64,000 nt of DNA from Impatiens glandulifera (lineage: Eukaryota > Streptophyta > Magnoliopsida > Ericales > Balsaminaceae), in the NCBI RefSeq assembly GCF_907164915.1, contig NC_061863.1, positions 25,401,710 to 25,465,709 of the forward strand, given 5' to 3'. Position 1 is the first letter of the stretch; every line of letters begins with the position of its first letter. Below, piece after piece: positions 20,765 through 31,957 of the stretch. The notes under the pieces are model-generated. The model was not told the origin of the DNA, did no database searches, and saw only the letters and a list, made by a program, of their open reading frames with translations. Position numbers and translations under genes: made by a program.

Positions 20765-22508
20765 TTCTTCTCTTCATTGTCTGGAAGAAAAGAGTTCGTG
20801 CTCACCTTTCTTCTCTTCATGACGACATGTGGAGTGTTGTGACAGAAGGTCCCATCAAGATTGATAAGGAGAAGGCTGACTGGACCGCTGATGAAAAGAG
20901 GCAGAACAACCTCAACAACATGGATCTTGTTGTTATGTACAGATCTCTTGATAACAACATATTCAACTACATTATCGAATGCGATACTACCAAAGAGGTC
21001 TGGGACAGACTCACCCAACTGTGTGAGGGCAACGAGCAAACCAAGGAAAACAAGATCATGGTTGCCACTTAGCAGTTGGATAGCTTCAAGATGCGTCCTG
21101 GTGAAACAATGAACAATTTCGACACCAGATTCAACAAGATTGTCTCCTCCATGTCCATCCTAGGTAAGACCTATAGAAACCGGGAGATTGCTATCAAGGT
21201 CATGCGCGCTCTTCCAAGGGAATGGGACATAAAGACAATGGCGATGAGAGAATCCAAAGACTTTAACAAGATATCTCTCTTTGATCTCTTTGCTGATCTC
21301 AAGGCCTATGAGTTCTAGATGAACTATAGGATGGAAGAAGATCAACACACATCCGTTATCATTTCCAAGGCGCTGATGACTGCTGAAGAGTCACCAACCG
21401 CTCCGGATGTGAAGATGGCAGGTCAACAGCTGAGCAGCGACGCCATGTCTCTCTTTGTGAAGAAGTTTGGCGACTTCATGAAGAAGAGCAACTCTAACTC
21501 AAACTCTTCAAATTCTAATGACAATAAAAAATCTAAAGCTAATGTTACTTGTTTTAACTGTGGTATTAAAGGTCATTATGCATCGGAATGCCGGAAGCCG
21601 AAACGTGAAGATGCCAAGGATGATGGAAAAGAGCTAAAGGCTCTTATGGCAGGTGACGGGAAGAACAAACGAAGCAACTATGGTTCCTAGTTCTCATCTA
21701 GTGAAAGTGATGAAGAAGAGGTGGCTTGTTTCATGGCCAGAGAAGATAAAGAAAGGACTCAGGAGACTGAGGTATTTGACTTCTCTTCCGAAAGGTTTTC
21801 AAGGGAACAACTGGTAGCTACACTAAATGACACGGTCATCGAGTACAGAAAGCTAGAAGAATCCCTAAATGAAACTAAATCTTCACCAGATATAAACAAA
21901 CCAACTCTATTTCAAACTGAAGAGTCAAATGTTTTTGAAAAGAAGGTTGAAGAGATCTCATCTGAGAATGAGATGCTCAAAGAACAGATTCAAACTCTTT
22001 TATATGAAAACAAGAGGTTAAACTATGTTGTCTGTGCATGGACAAGGTCTGGAGAAGCTGTCAAATATCAGATCAGCAAGTTAAAACCTGCTGGATCTAG
22101 ATCCGGATTGAGATTTGATATCAATAACCCTAACTTGTCATGCAAAAAGTCAAACTCTGTAACTGACAAGCTTAAGCCAATATGTTTTGTCAAAGGAAGT
22201 ATGAATGACATTGAATCTGATCCTATTCATGAAGAAGTGGCTTCAAAAATGAAATAATCTATGTTCCGCCTACTGTTAGCTGGCTTAAGAATAAGCTAGA
22301 AGCAGCTAACAAGTCTGGAAATCTAAAACCTGACCTTAAGTCAAGGAGTTTTATAAGAAAGTCTTCGTCAAAAGCTAAAGGATCAGTGACTAGCAGGAAG
22401 TCATCTACTAAGTCAAAATCCTATGCATTAATCACAACACAAAATGGGAAATCCGTCAGAATAACTCAAATATGGATTCCTAAGGGACTAATTGATTGAG
22501 GACCCAAC
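20765..22508 (+). pseudogene. Copia gag, element A
   Basis: The frame runs from FIVWKKRVRAHLSSLHDDMW through EGPIKIDKEKADWTADEKR, the UBN2-type copia gag domain. A zinc knuckle CFNCGIKGHYASEC (CX2CX4HX4C) lies at about 21551-21592. A coiled-coil, Glu-rich region follows (SSENEMLKEQIQTL). The end is SVRITQIWIPKGLID then stop-GPN-stop. Stops occur at 21070, 21316 and 21688, and a one-base deletion relative to B lies near 22245. The gag of element B and of C/D shows the same C-terminal IWIPKGL signature, so this is the natural gag end. Confidence 0.85.
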
Positions 22509-23205
22509 TGAATATGGATACCAAAATGTGTAAATAGTTTCTTTTGTAGGTGATGCAGGAGGACTGCGGGAAGGAAACAAGAAGAATACTCTTTTGATCT
22601 CAAATTTTTTTATGATTAATGATGAATGAGGATCATTTGACAAAGATTGGTTAAAAATAGGGCCAAACTTGTAAATTCTCGGTCATTGAAATATCATGCG
22701 TAATTAGATGTACACGTCTAATAGAAATTAGACGTATATTTATGACACGTGATTAGACACTTACGTCTAATAGACCCATGCGTCTAATAGACGTTTAGTT
22801 TCATAGATGTGTGCAGTTAGGAAAACGTCTAACTACATGCTCATTAGACTGATCAAGGACAGTTGTCACACGTGAGGAGATATCTGATTTTCCCGTTTAA
22901 ACATTAAAATTGTCATCTCCTAATAACATGAAGACATGTGTCTTTCAAGTTAAGAGAGAATGACTAATATACCCTCAATATAATGATGACTCTTTGGAAA
23001 GGACGTCTAATATTAATTAAAGGGCCATACCCCTAGGAAAAACGACGATTATCCTATGTGACTTTTGGCAGTCTATATAAGGACAATTGTGCATGAGATT
23101 GAAAACTTTTCTCACTCAAGATTTCTAAATAACCCTAGATTTCTTTGATTTTCTCTCTCAATAACCCTCGTTCTTTGTTTGTCTGTTCGTATTATTCTCA
23201 AAAAA
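22509..23205 (+). promoter_or_regulatory. Spacer with TAGACGT block and TATA box before accessory ORF, element A
   Basis: pol should begin here but is absent. 22690-22850 contains repeated ATTAGACGT / ACGTCTAAT words. A TATATAA box at 23073-23080 (CTATATAAGGAC) lies about 125 bases upstream of the accessory ATG at 23206. Element B has the same order. I infer an internal promoter for the accessory ORF. Confidence 0.6.
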
Positions 23206-26200
23206 ATGGGAAACAAGAGAATCACGCTCGGTCACTGTACTTTGCAGGTGGATTTTCCTTCCGTTTACACGTTCGATCAGCAGGAGGTGGTCGAAATGTT
23301 CAGATCTCTCAAGTATTCCGGTCTGGGAAAGTATTTAGGAGGACCTTTCATCTTCCACGAGAAGGAAGTGAGGGAGTTCTTCAAGTCTGCAACAATGGTG
23401 GGTGATTCCATTGTAGCAACTGTAAATGGAACTAAAATTTCTTTCAACGAGGCAGTATATGCAGAGTTCTTTGAACTTCCATCAGAAGGGCATACGTTCA
23501 ACCGACATCTGTCAGCGGCGGTGACGGAGGAAATGAAGACGGCCTTTTTTGCCGACGGATCGACGATTCGACTTAATGGGAGCAAGAAGGCTCTCAAACC
23601 ATAGTTCATTTTGTTGAATGATGTGGTGGAGAAAGTGCTTCAGGGGAAGGTTGGGTCATTCAATCTCTACAGTCAAGATCGGTTTGACTATATGTCTGGC
23701 ATCTCGAAGGGGATTCAGGTCAACTGGGCCTTAATGTTGTTCGAGAACCTCTGCTTTTCAATTAACTAGGAGAACAAGGAGAGCATTAACTTTGCTGCTC
23801 AGATAAGTAGATTGCTGGAGCACTTGGGGGTTCCAATGGAGGATTCCGAACCAATCAACTTGACCAGGATGTACACTGTCTTTACAGTCGCAAACACCCT
23901 AGTCAGAATGAAGAACAACAAAGAGTCTCTTTCCGGAGCCTCGAGTCAATAGACAGCAGGAATGTCTGTTACCCGATCTAAACATCCAGCGGCATCTGTC
24001 CTATCTACAAGAGCCAAACAAACCAAGACTGTGAATGAGTCTGAGGCTAGCTCTACCATCCTTCAGAGCTCATCGAAGAAGGATTCTGGAACTGTCGACT
24101 CCAGAATTAGGCAAGGTCCAGTCGAACTTGCCACTACTCCCCTGTCTCCCCTGTCTCTGGCTTCTAGTCAGTTGCGGTGATCTTCAAGGTCATCTGTTTC
24201 AAAAGGTGAAAAGTCAAAGGCGCTCCGTGCGTCTAAATCGATGAAGGGTTCATCAAAGGTTACATCTCCTCCAACTCTGGCCGAAGTGCCCAAATTTAAT
24301 GCTCCAGAAATGGAATAAGAAAAATGTGATGATATTCCTGTTGAGGAATCTGTTGTAGGGCCTACTGTTGAGTTAGCTGGTCCAAATATTGAGAATTTTG
24401 ATAGGGCTGTGTCTCTTGTTATCCAATCTGATCTAGTAGCCGTTGGTGCTACAGAGTTCATTCAACGAGAACAAGGTGTAGTTCTTACCCTTGTTGCTGG
24501 TGGTATTGCTGAAAAGGCTCCCTCTGTTTTTGTCAGAGAGCCTTCCACCTCAAATCCTATTTCAAAAAATTCCATGGTAATCGGGAAGATTACTCGAGGA
24601 GAACTCCCTCATGGACTCTTCAAGAAACCACTATCTGCTCATGTATTGATGCGCTCCACAAGACAATCCCGTGGAATTGTATTTGGAGAACCAAAACCCT
24701 TTCCAAAATCTGTTGAGGTTACTGGAAAAGAGAAGGATGTTGTAACTAACGAAAATAAAGATGTTTCTGAGGCAACATGCATTGTTGACCTCATGATGAA
24801 TCAAGTCAAAGCTATAGCTGCTGAAAAGATAAAAAATTTTGACTCTTGGATCCAAAAGAGATTGTCAATCCAGTATGATGAGGTCATCATGGGTTCAGGA
24901 ATAAGTAGTCAATGGCGTAAGCTTGTATTCAATGAAAAGAAAGTCCTCAAATGGGCCAAAACTTCTGAGGTTTATGAAGCTATGAAGAGAACAGATCTTG
25001 TAGAAGCCAATCTGAGAGAAAGAGCTCTCTTTCCCATTCTTGAAGCCAGAAAAGAAAATTTCAATCCAATTGAGAGAGGTGCTAAAGCGGAAGTGAAGGC
25101 TTTAAAGAGATTGGATGAGATCATGGTTGACTATCTTTCTGTAGTCACTCGGTATTTTGATGGAGCTAACTTCTCAGGAGATAGCCCTTTTGGTAGTTCC
25201 TCCGATGAAGACGAACCAATTGATATCTCTGTTGATCCTGCTGATACAGATGAGCAAGCTGCTGCTCTTCTGATAGAACTTGGAATTCTCTCTACAGAAG
25301 AAAGACATCTATTGGTTCAACCTGTTATCGAGCAATATGAGGAACTTATTCAATAGAATACGTCCATGGAAGAAGAAGTTATTCAAGAGCCTGAACAAGC
25401 ACTTGAAGAAGATGCTGATCAAGGGCCCGTTCAAGCTCTTGTAACTCAAGAAAAAAAAGTCATTGAAGAGCCAGTTCAAGCTCTTGTTATTCATGAAGAA
25501 GAGGTGGTGAAATCTCCTATTGTCAGAATAGAGGGATCTCAAGAAAAAGATGCTGAAGTCAGTCAGCCTGAGATTGTCAGATTAGAGGGGGAACTCTCAA
25601 AAGAAAAAGAAGTTGAAAGTAGTTCCTCATCTAAGGGGGAACAAGTTTAGAATGCTCAAACTCTCAAGCCTCTACTATTTCCCAATATCAATGTTGCAAA
25701 TGTTTTTGAGAACATTCTTAATCATCTTCACAATTCAGGGAACTTGCTCGAAAGGATTAATAGGGCAGAGAAGGAGTTGGAAGAAGAAGATCAAAATAAA
25801 TCTGATGGTGGATCAGAGGAGAATGAACCTGAGCAGTCCATACAAGTTCATACCAACTTCAGTCCAATTCAGACCATGGCAGCAGATTCGCAAGATAATT
25901 CGTCTAATGAAGAATCTTCAGCTAACGGAACAAAGCTCACGAAGTTGATGTCAACCTTGTTAACAACACTTCAGAAGAATGTGGCTGTTATGCAATCCAA
26001 TATGACGAAAATTATGAAAGCTCAGAAGGAAGACAAGAAGAAATTTGTCGATCTGGTTAAAACCCATAATGAGTCGGAGCTAACACTAAAGAAAAACACT
26101 TACGAGGTTGAAGTCTCCAATACGAATTTTGGAAGATTTGAAAAGAAACTCTTCAGTCGACAATCGAAAATGATGAGCCTTGAAAGACAAATCAATCTTG

Positions 26201-26711
26201 ATAATCAAAGAGAGGTTATGGAAGTAATGGAATTGATTCAGAATCAGCTGGTTGAAATTCAAGGCAGCATGAAAGAATAGATGCTAAAAGACTAAAGTAT
26301 GCTGACTCTATCGCAGGGAAATTTCAAGCTGAAGAGAATGCGAAAGCTGATGCTGAGAAAGAACATAATTCCATCAGTCAAGGCAATGTTGTTAGACACC
26401 GAAGAGGTGACGGTGTAACAACTAGCACCAGATCTAAGTGAATGCCAACAAATGATGAAAACTCAAGGCCAACTAAAAGAGGCGGAGGTCGAAGCGGTGG
26501 TGATCGTGGAGGCTGAAGTAGTGGTAGTGATCGCGGAGGCCGAAGTAGTGGAAACACTAGTGGTAGCTGAAGTGTCAGTACTGGTCGTGGTGGTCGCCCT
26601 CTTCCTCCTTTTCACAATCTGCTAACCGGTCAAGAGATGACATGTGAAGGGATGATCTATGAAGGAACTCGTTTCCCGATCGATGCTCTAGTGAAAAGGA
26701 AAGAACAATAA
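23206..26711 (+). pseudogene. 3' accessory ORF of family 1, element A
   Basis: It starts MGNKRITLGHCTLQVDF. The N-terminal domain (about 200 residues) has the skeleton VDF...GL.KYLGG...VREFFKSAT...IVATVNGT...F.ELPSEG, then a segment containing VNWALMLFENL. It resembles a plant transposon-associated domain (Transposase_32-like) and the accessory ORFs of C and D. A long acidic Ser/Glu-rich middle follows, then a coiled coil (about 25960-26280) and an Arg-Gly-rich tail. At least seven in-frame stops and a frameshift near 26278 make it non-coding. One stop (SIN-stop-ENKE, TAG at 23767) is shared with element B. The function is unknown. Confidence 0.75.
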
Positions 26712-26877
26712 TCTCCTTTCTCCTACTTTGTTAACTCTTGAACTCTGTTTCTTTAACCATGTTTTTGAATATTGGTTTTGGAAAGTGGTTGTGTAAGATG
26801 GATGAACAAGTTTTACTCTGCATTTTATATGATGAATGTTTAACTTGTTATCTATGCAAAAGTTTCAATCTCATCAT

Positions 26878-26892
26878 CAAAAAGGGGGAAAT
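26878..26892 (+). promoter_or_regulatory. Polypurine tract of element A
   Basis: AAAAAGGGGGAAAT lies directly before the 3' LTR start TGTTGGG. Confidence 0.8.
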
Positions 26893-28486
26893 TGTTGGGA
26901 AAAATTATTTTGACTAAATGTCAAAGTAGTTTGACTATTGGAATTTTGATGATGAATGGATATAAAACTTAATCTATGCGTCTAATTGTCTTTGGTGCAT
27001 GTGTATCGAAATCAGACTTTATTAGACGTGGTATTAATGAGGTTCATTAGACCGATTTGGCATTAGATGCACGGAGTTAGACGTGCAGTCTAACTAGCGG
27101 AGTTAGACGTGCAGTCCAACTAGCGGAGTTAGACGTGTAGTCTAACTAGTGGAGTTAGACGTGCATTCTAACTAGTGGAGTTAGACGTGCAGTCTAACTA
27201 GCAGAGTTAGACGTGCAGTCTAACTAGCGGAGTTAGACATGCAACCTAACACACGGAGTTAGACATGCAGTCTAACTAGTTGAATTAGACGTGAAGTCTA
27301 ATGGAAAGAGAAAGTTAGATGTGCAGTCTAACTCCTTCAGACTAGTCTGAAGGGAACCGTAATTAGACGTAGAGTCTAATGGAATGTGAAAGTTAGACGT
27401 GTAGTCTAACTCCTTCAGACTAGTCTGAAGGGAACCATAATTAGACGTGGAGTCTAATAGAATGTGAAAATTAGACGTGCAGTCTAACTAGTGAAAGTTA
27501 GACGTGTAGTCTAACTCCTTTAGATTAGTCTGAAGTGAACTATAATTAGACGTGAAGTATAATCCCATTTGACCGGGTGGTCTAATGGATCCTGTTATTA
27601 GACGGGGACGTCTGATTTCATTAGACGAGGTCGTCTAATTGAAATACGTCTAATGCCATACTTAAGAAGTTCCTTGAAACTAGCACCCGCCTACCCACGT
27701 GCTCTAGCTGTACGCTACTCCTGCTCCACTTTCCAGTGAAGATTAGTACGACAGCCAGCTGCAACCAATGCCACGTAAGCGAATATCCTTCACACTACTT
27801 GTTTTGCAGGTACATCTCTGAAGAATATTTGGCGCACTACCAGTTGGGTAAAGTCACAATCTTTTTATTCAGAGTTTGCTGTGTACTATGGAGACGTTCT
27901 AATGAAAGCTCGCCATGTGTCATTATGAAGATTCGACCGTTAGTACCTGTTCCTTATTTAAAGAATCTCAAGGACAATGGACGAACGACCAGACGATTAT
28001 TCAATCATTTGATACTCATATTATTCTATCGAAACTGTCAGCTGCTTTCTTGCTTTACTGTGTGTTAATCAAGAGAGAGTTAGAATCAAAGCATCGTTTT
28101 AGCTGAGTGATATACTTCATCATATTGTAAGTTGAACAAAGTCTGTTCTGTTCAACAGTGAGCTATTCGTGCAAACTGTATTTGATTCAAAACATATTAT
28201 AGTGAATCCTTCCGGTGGTTGGAAGAAGGGGTGACGTAGGAGAGTTTGCTCCGAACATCCATAAACAAACTGTTGTGTTGTTTCTTTCTGTCATCTTTTC
28301 ATTCTTGGTTCTCAGCTTCAAACCTATGTGAACATTTCCGCGCTTTATTCTTTTTCAAGTGTTTACAAGAGTTTGCGTAGAATAGAAAGTGATTTAAATC
28401 CTTAACAAGATTTCTAACAAACCATTTTCCCTAAGCCTTCATCAATAGCCTTACCCTCGCCTCTATTGATTAAGCCAATCCTATCA
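26893..28486 (+). repeat. 3' LTR of element A (1.59 kb)
   Basis: It runs from TGTTGGGAAAAATTATTTTGAC to CCAATCCTATCA. It aligns with the solo LTR and the LTR of B outside the minisatellite. Contents: hairpin array 27070-27640, a TTATTTAAAG TATA-like box near 27956 and the conserved stem-loop/ACGTAGG region at 28200-28265. The next five bases, AGAAG, begin the gag fragment of B. Confidence 0.88.
27070..27640 (+). repeat. Hairpin minisatellite in LTR of A
   Basis: The early part is a clean 26-bp tandem: GTTAGACGTGCAGTCTAAC plus TAGCGGA. The later part has longer, mixed linkers with CTCCTTCAGACTAGTCTGAA, itself an inverted repeat. Confidence 0.9.
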
Positions 28487-29385
28487 AGAAGGATGATGAA
28501 AAGGAGTTGAAGGCTCTTATGGTAGGAGATGGGAAGAACAAACGAAACCTCCATGACTCTTACTTCTCATCCAGTGATAGTGACGAAGAAGAAGTGGCTT
28601 GCTTCATGGAAAGAGAAGATGAAGAAGAGACTCAGGAAACTGAGGTATTTGACTTCTCTTCTGAAAAGTTTTCAAGGGAACAACTGGTAGCTGCACTAGA
28701 TGACATGGTCATAGAGTATAGAAAGCTAGTAGAATCCCTAAATAAAACAAAATCATTACCTGAAGTGTCTCAACTAGTTTTACCTCAAACTTTTGAATCA
28801 AATGTTTTTGAAAAGAAATTTGCAGAGATCTCATCTGAGAATGAGATGCTCAAAGAACAGATTCAAACTATTTCTGATGAAAACAAGAGGCTAAACTATG
28901 TTGTCAGTTCATGGACAAGGTCTGGAGAAGCTTTCAAATATTATATCTGCATGTTGAAACCTGCTGGATTTAGATCCGGTCTAGGATTTGATGGCGATGA
29001 CTCAAACCTGTCGTGCAAAAAGTCAAACTCATCGAATGACAAGCTTAAGCCAATAAGCTTTGTTAAAGGAAGTTTGACTGATATTGAATCTGATCTCATT
29101 CATGAAGAAGTAGCTTTTAAGAATGAAATAATTTATGTTCCACCGACCGTTAGCTGGATGAAAAATAAGTTAGAAGAAGCTAACAGGTCTAGCAATCTAA
29201 AACCTAACTCAAAGTCAAGAAGTTTTAAAAGAAAGTCTTCTTCAAAAGCTAAGGGATCAGTGACTAGCAGGAAATCGTCTGCTAAGTCAAAATCATACGC
29301 ATTAATCACAACACAAAATGGGAAATCCATTAGAATATCTCAGATATGGATTCCTAAGGGACTAATTGATCGAGGACCCAATTGA
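28487..29385 (+). pseudogene. C-terminal half of copia gag, element B
   Basis: The frame is open for about 292 residues, beginning KELKALMVGDGKNKR, exactly after the zinc knuckle in A. It includes the acidic FSSSDSDEEEVACFM segment, a coiled-coil SSENEMLKEQIQTISDENKR, a Lys/Ser-rich segment (SRSFKRKSSSKAKGSVTSRK) and the end IWIPKGLIDRGPN-TGA. It is the best-preserved family-1 gag end. The N-terminal UBN2 domain and knuckle are missing because the sequence begins at the right edge of the LTR of A. Confidence 0.85.
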
Positions 29386-30374
29386 ATATGGGTACCAAAG
29401 TTTGTAAATAGTTTCTTATATTGGTGATGTAGGAGGGCTGCAGGAAGGAAGCATGGAGAATACTCTTTTGAGTATACATCTTAGAAGATCAACAATGGCC
29501 TTTGCCATTCCAGAAGACTAAATGTTTTTCTTTGTTTTTGTATTAAAAATACTTTTGGTCCTAAAGACCTCAAAACATTTATTTATTCATTTTGTACATG
29601 CACAAAATGAGAGGGAGAAATTATATTGAAAATAAAGATACTCTCAGACGAAAGGCCTTAATCGATCTATTAGACGAAGTCGTCTAAAGAAAGAGGCATA
29701 TACTTAGACGTATTTTTGCTCACACTCTATGCATCTAAGTCTACATGTCTTGGTTTAAAACCTGCGCGGTTAGACGTACACGTCTAATAGACGTTAGACG
29801 TTTTTACGTCAAGAGCAAGTGGATGCTCACGTCTAACCAAATACACGTCTAATATGTGTTGTTCATGCGTAATTAGACGTACACATCTAATAGACATTAG
29901 ACGTATATATATGACACGTGATTAGACGCTTGCATCTAATAGACTCATGCGTCTAATAGACATTTAGTTTTCATAAATGGGTGTAGTAAGAAAAACGTGT
30001 AACTACGTGTGTATTAGACCGATCAAGGACAGCTGTCCCACGTGAGGAGATCTCTATTTCTCCCGCTCAAACATAAAAACAGTCATCTCCGAATAACATA
30101 AAGACACGTGTCATTCAATGTTAAAAGAGATTTACTAATATACCCTCAATATAATGATGACTCATTGGAAAGGACATCTAAAATTAATTGTTGGGCCATA
30201 CCCCTAGGAAAAACGACGGTTACTCTATATGACTCTTGGTAGTCTATATAAGGACAGTTTTCTATGAGACTGAAAACTTTTTCTCACACAAGATTTCTAA
30301 GAACCCTAGATTTTTCTGATTTTCTCTCTAAAAAATCTTCGTTCTTTGTGTGTCTGTTCGTATTCTTCTAAAAA
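29386..30374 (+). promoter_or_regulatory. pol-less spacer, TAGACGT block and TATA box, element B
   Basis: After the gag stop there is no protease, integrase or RT sequence. A purine-rich GAGAGGGAGAAAT tract (about 29609-29622) is followed at 29640-30010 by many TAGACGT/ACGTCTA words. TATATAAG at 30245-30252 lies about 125 bases before the accessory ATG at 30375. Confidence 0.6.
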
Positions 30375-31957
30375 ATGGGAAACAAGAGAATCACGCTCGG
30401 TCATTGTACTTTGCAGGTGAATTTTTCTTCCTTTTACACGTTCGATCAGCATGAGGTGGTCGAAATGTTCAGATACCTTGAATATTCCAGTCTGGGAAAG
30501 TAACTGGGAGGGTCGTTCATCTTCCACGAAAAAGAAGTGAGGGAGTTCTTCAAATCTGCAACAATGGTGGGCGATTTTGTTGTAGCAATCGTAAATGGAA
30601 CCGAAATTTCCTTCAACAAAGCGGTCTATGCAGAGTTCTTTGAACTTCCATCTGAAGGGCATACGTTCAACCGACATCTGCCATCGGAGGTGACGAAGGA
30701 AATGAAGACGATCTTTTCGGTCGATGGTTCGGCGATTCGACTAAATCGGAGTAAGAAGGCTCTCAAACTACATTTCATTTTGCTGAATGACGTGGTGGCG
30801 AAAGTGCTTCAGGGGAAGGCTGGGTCGTTCAATCTCTATAGTCAAGATCGATTTGACTATATGTCTGCCATCTCAAAGGGGATTTAGGTCAACCGGGCCT
30901 CAACGCTGTTACAGAACCTTTGCTTCTCAATCAACTAGGAGAACAAGGAGAGCATAAACTTTACTACTCAGCTAAGTCGATTGTTGGAGCATTTGGGGGT
31001 CCCGATGGAGGATTCTAAACCAATCAACCCGACCAGGGTGTACATTGTCTTCATAGTCGCTAACACCCTAGTCAGAATGAAGAACAACAAAGAGTCTCTT
31101 TCAGGAGCCTCAAGCCAACAGACAGCATGAAAGTCTGTTACCCGGTCCAAATATCCAGCGGATTCTGTCATGTCTACAAGAGCAAAACAAACCAAAATTG
31201 TGAGCGAGTTAGTGGCTAGTTCTACCAGCCTTAAGAGCTCCTCGAAGAAGGATTTTGGAATAATTGATTCTAGAGTCAGGCAAGGTCCAGTCGAAATTGC
31301 CACCATTCCTATGTCTCCCCTGTCTCCGGTTGCTAGTTAGTTGCGGAGATCATCAAGGTCCTCTGTTTCTATAGGAGAGAAATCAAAGGCTCCCCGCGCG
31401 TCCAAATCGGTGAAAGCATCATCGAAGGTAATTTCTTCCCAATCTCCGGCCATAGTGCCCAAATTCAATGTTCCTGAGATAGAACAGTATAAGTCTGTTT
31501 TTATTCCTGAGAATGAATCTGCTGTCGGGCCAATTGTTGAGCCAGTTGGTCCAGCCAATGAAAACTTTGATAGGGTTGCGTCTCCTGTTCATCAATCTGA
31601 TCTTGTAGCCTCAAGTGATACAGAACGTGTTGAACTAGAGCAAGGTGTTACTCTTACTTCAGCTGTTAGTGGTGAACCTGAGAAGGCTAATTCTATGTTA
31701 ATAAAATTGCCTCACGTTTCAAACATTGTCCCAACGGAGTCTCTAGTGAGTGGCAAGATAACTCCAACCGAACCTACACCAGGACTCTTCGTCAAACCCT
31801 TGACTGCCCATGAAATCATGCGTTCTGCAAGACAATCCGTTGGAATTGTTTTTTGGGAACCAATGCCCTTTCTAAAGCCTGTTGAGGTTATTGGAAAAGG
31901 GAAGGATGTTGCAACAAATGCTGATGAGGAAGTTTCTGAGGTAACGTGTATTTTTGA
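30375..31957 (+). pseudogene. Accessory ORF of element B, part 1
   Basis: It starts MGNKRITLGHCTLQVNF and follows the A copy closely: VREFFKSATMVGD, FFELPSEGHTFNRHLPSE, LLNDVVAKVLQGK. Stops occur near 30502, 30886, 30937 (the SIN-stop-ENKE stop shared with A), 31130 and 31339. From 31341 the frame is open to the insertion of C. The reading frame continues at 59102. Confidence 0.75.

Larger units (their letters stand above)
20750..28486 (+). mobile_element. Copia family 1 element A, 5'-truncated and pol-less
   Basis: The order is gag (without its first 10-15 residues), a short spacer, a TAGACGT-rich promoter region, a 3' accessory ORF, polypurine tract and a complete 3' LTR. Integrase, RT and RNase H are entirely absent. 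There is no 5' LTR or primer site. Directly after its 3' LTR is the middle of the gag of element B, which suggests A inserted into B. A later deletion then took away the left ends of both. Confidence 0.8.
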
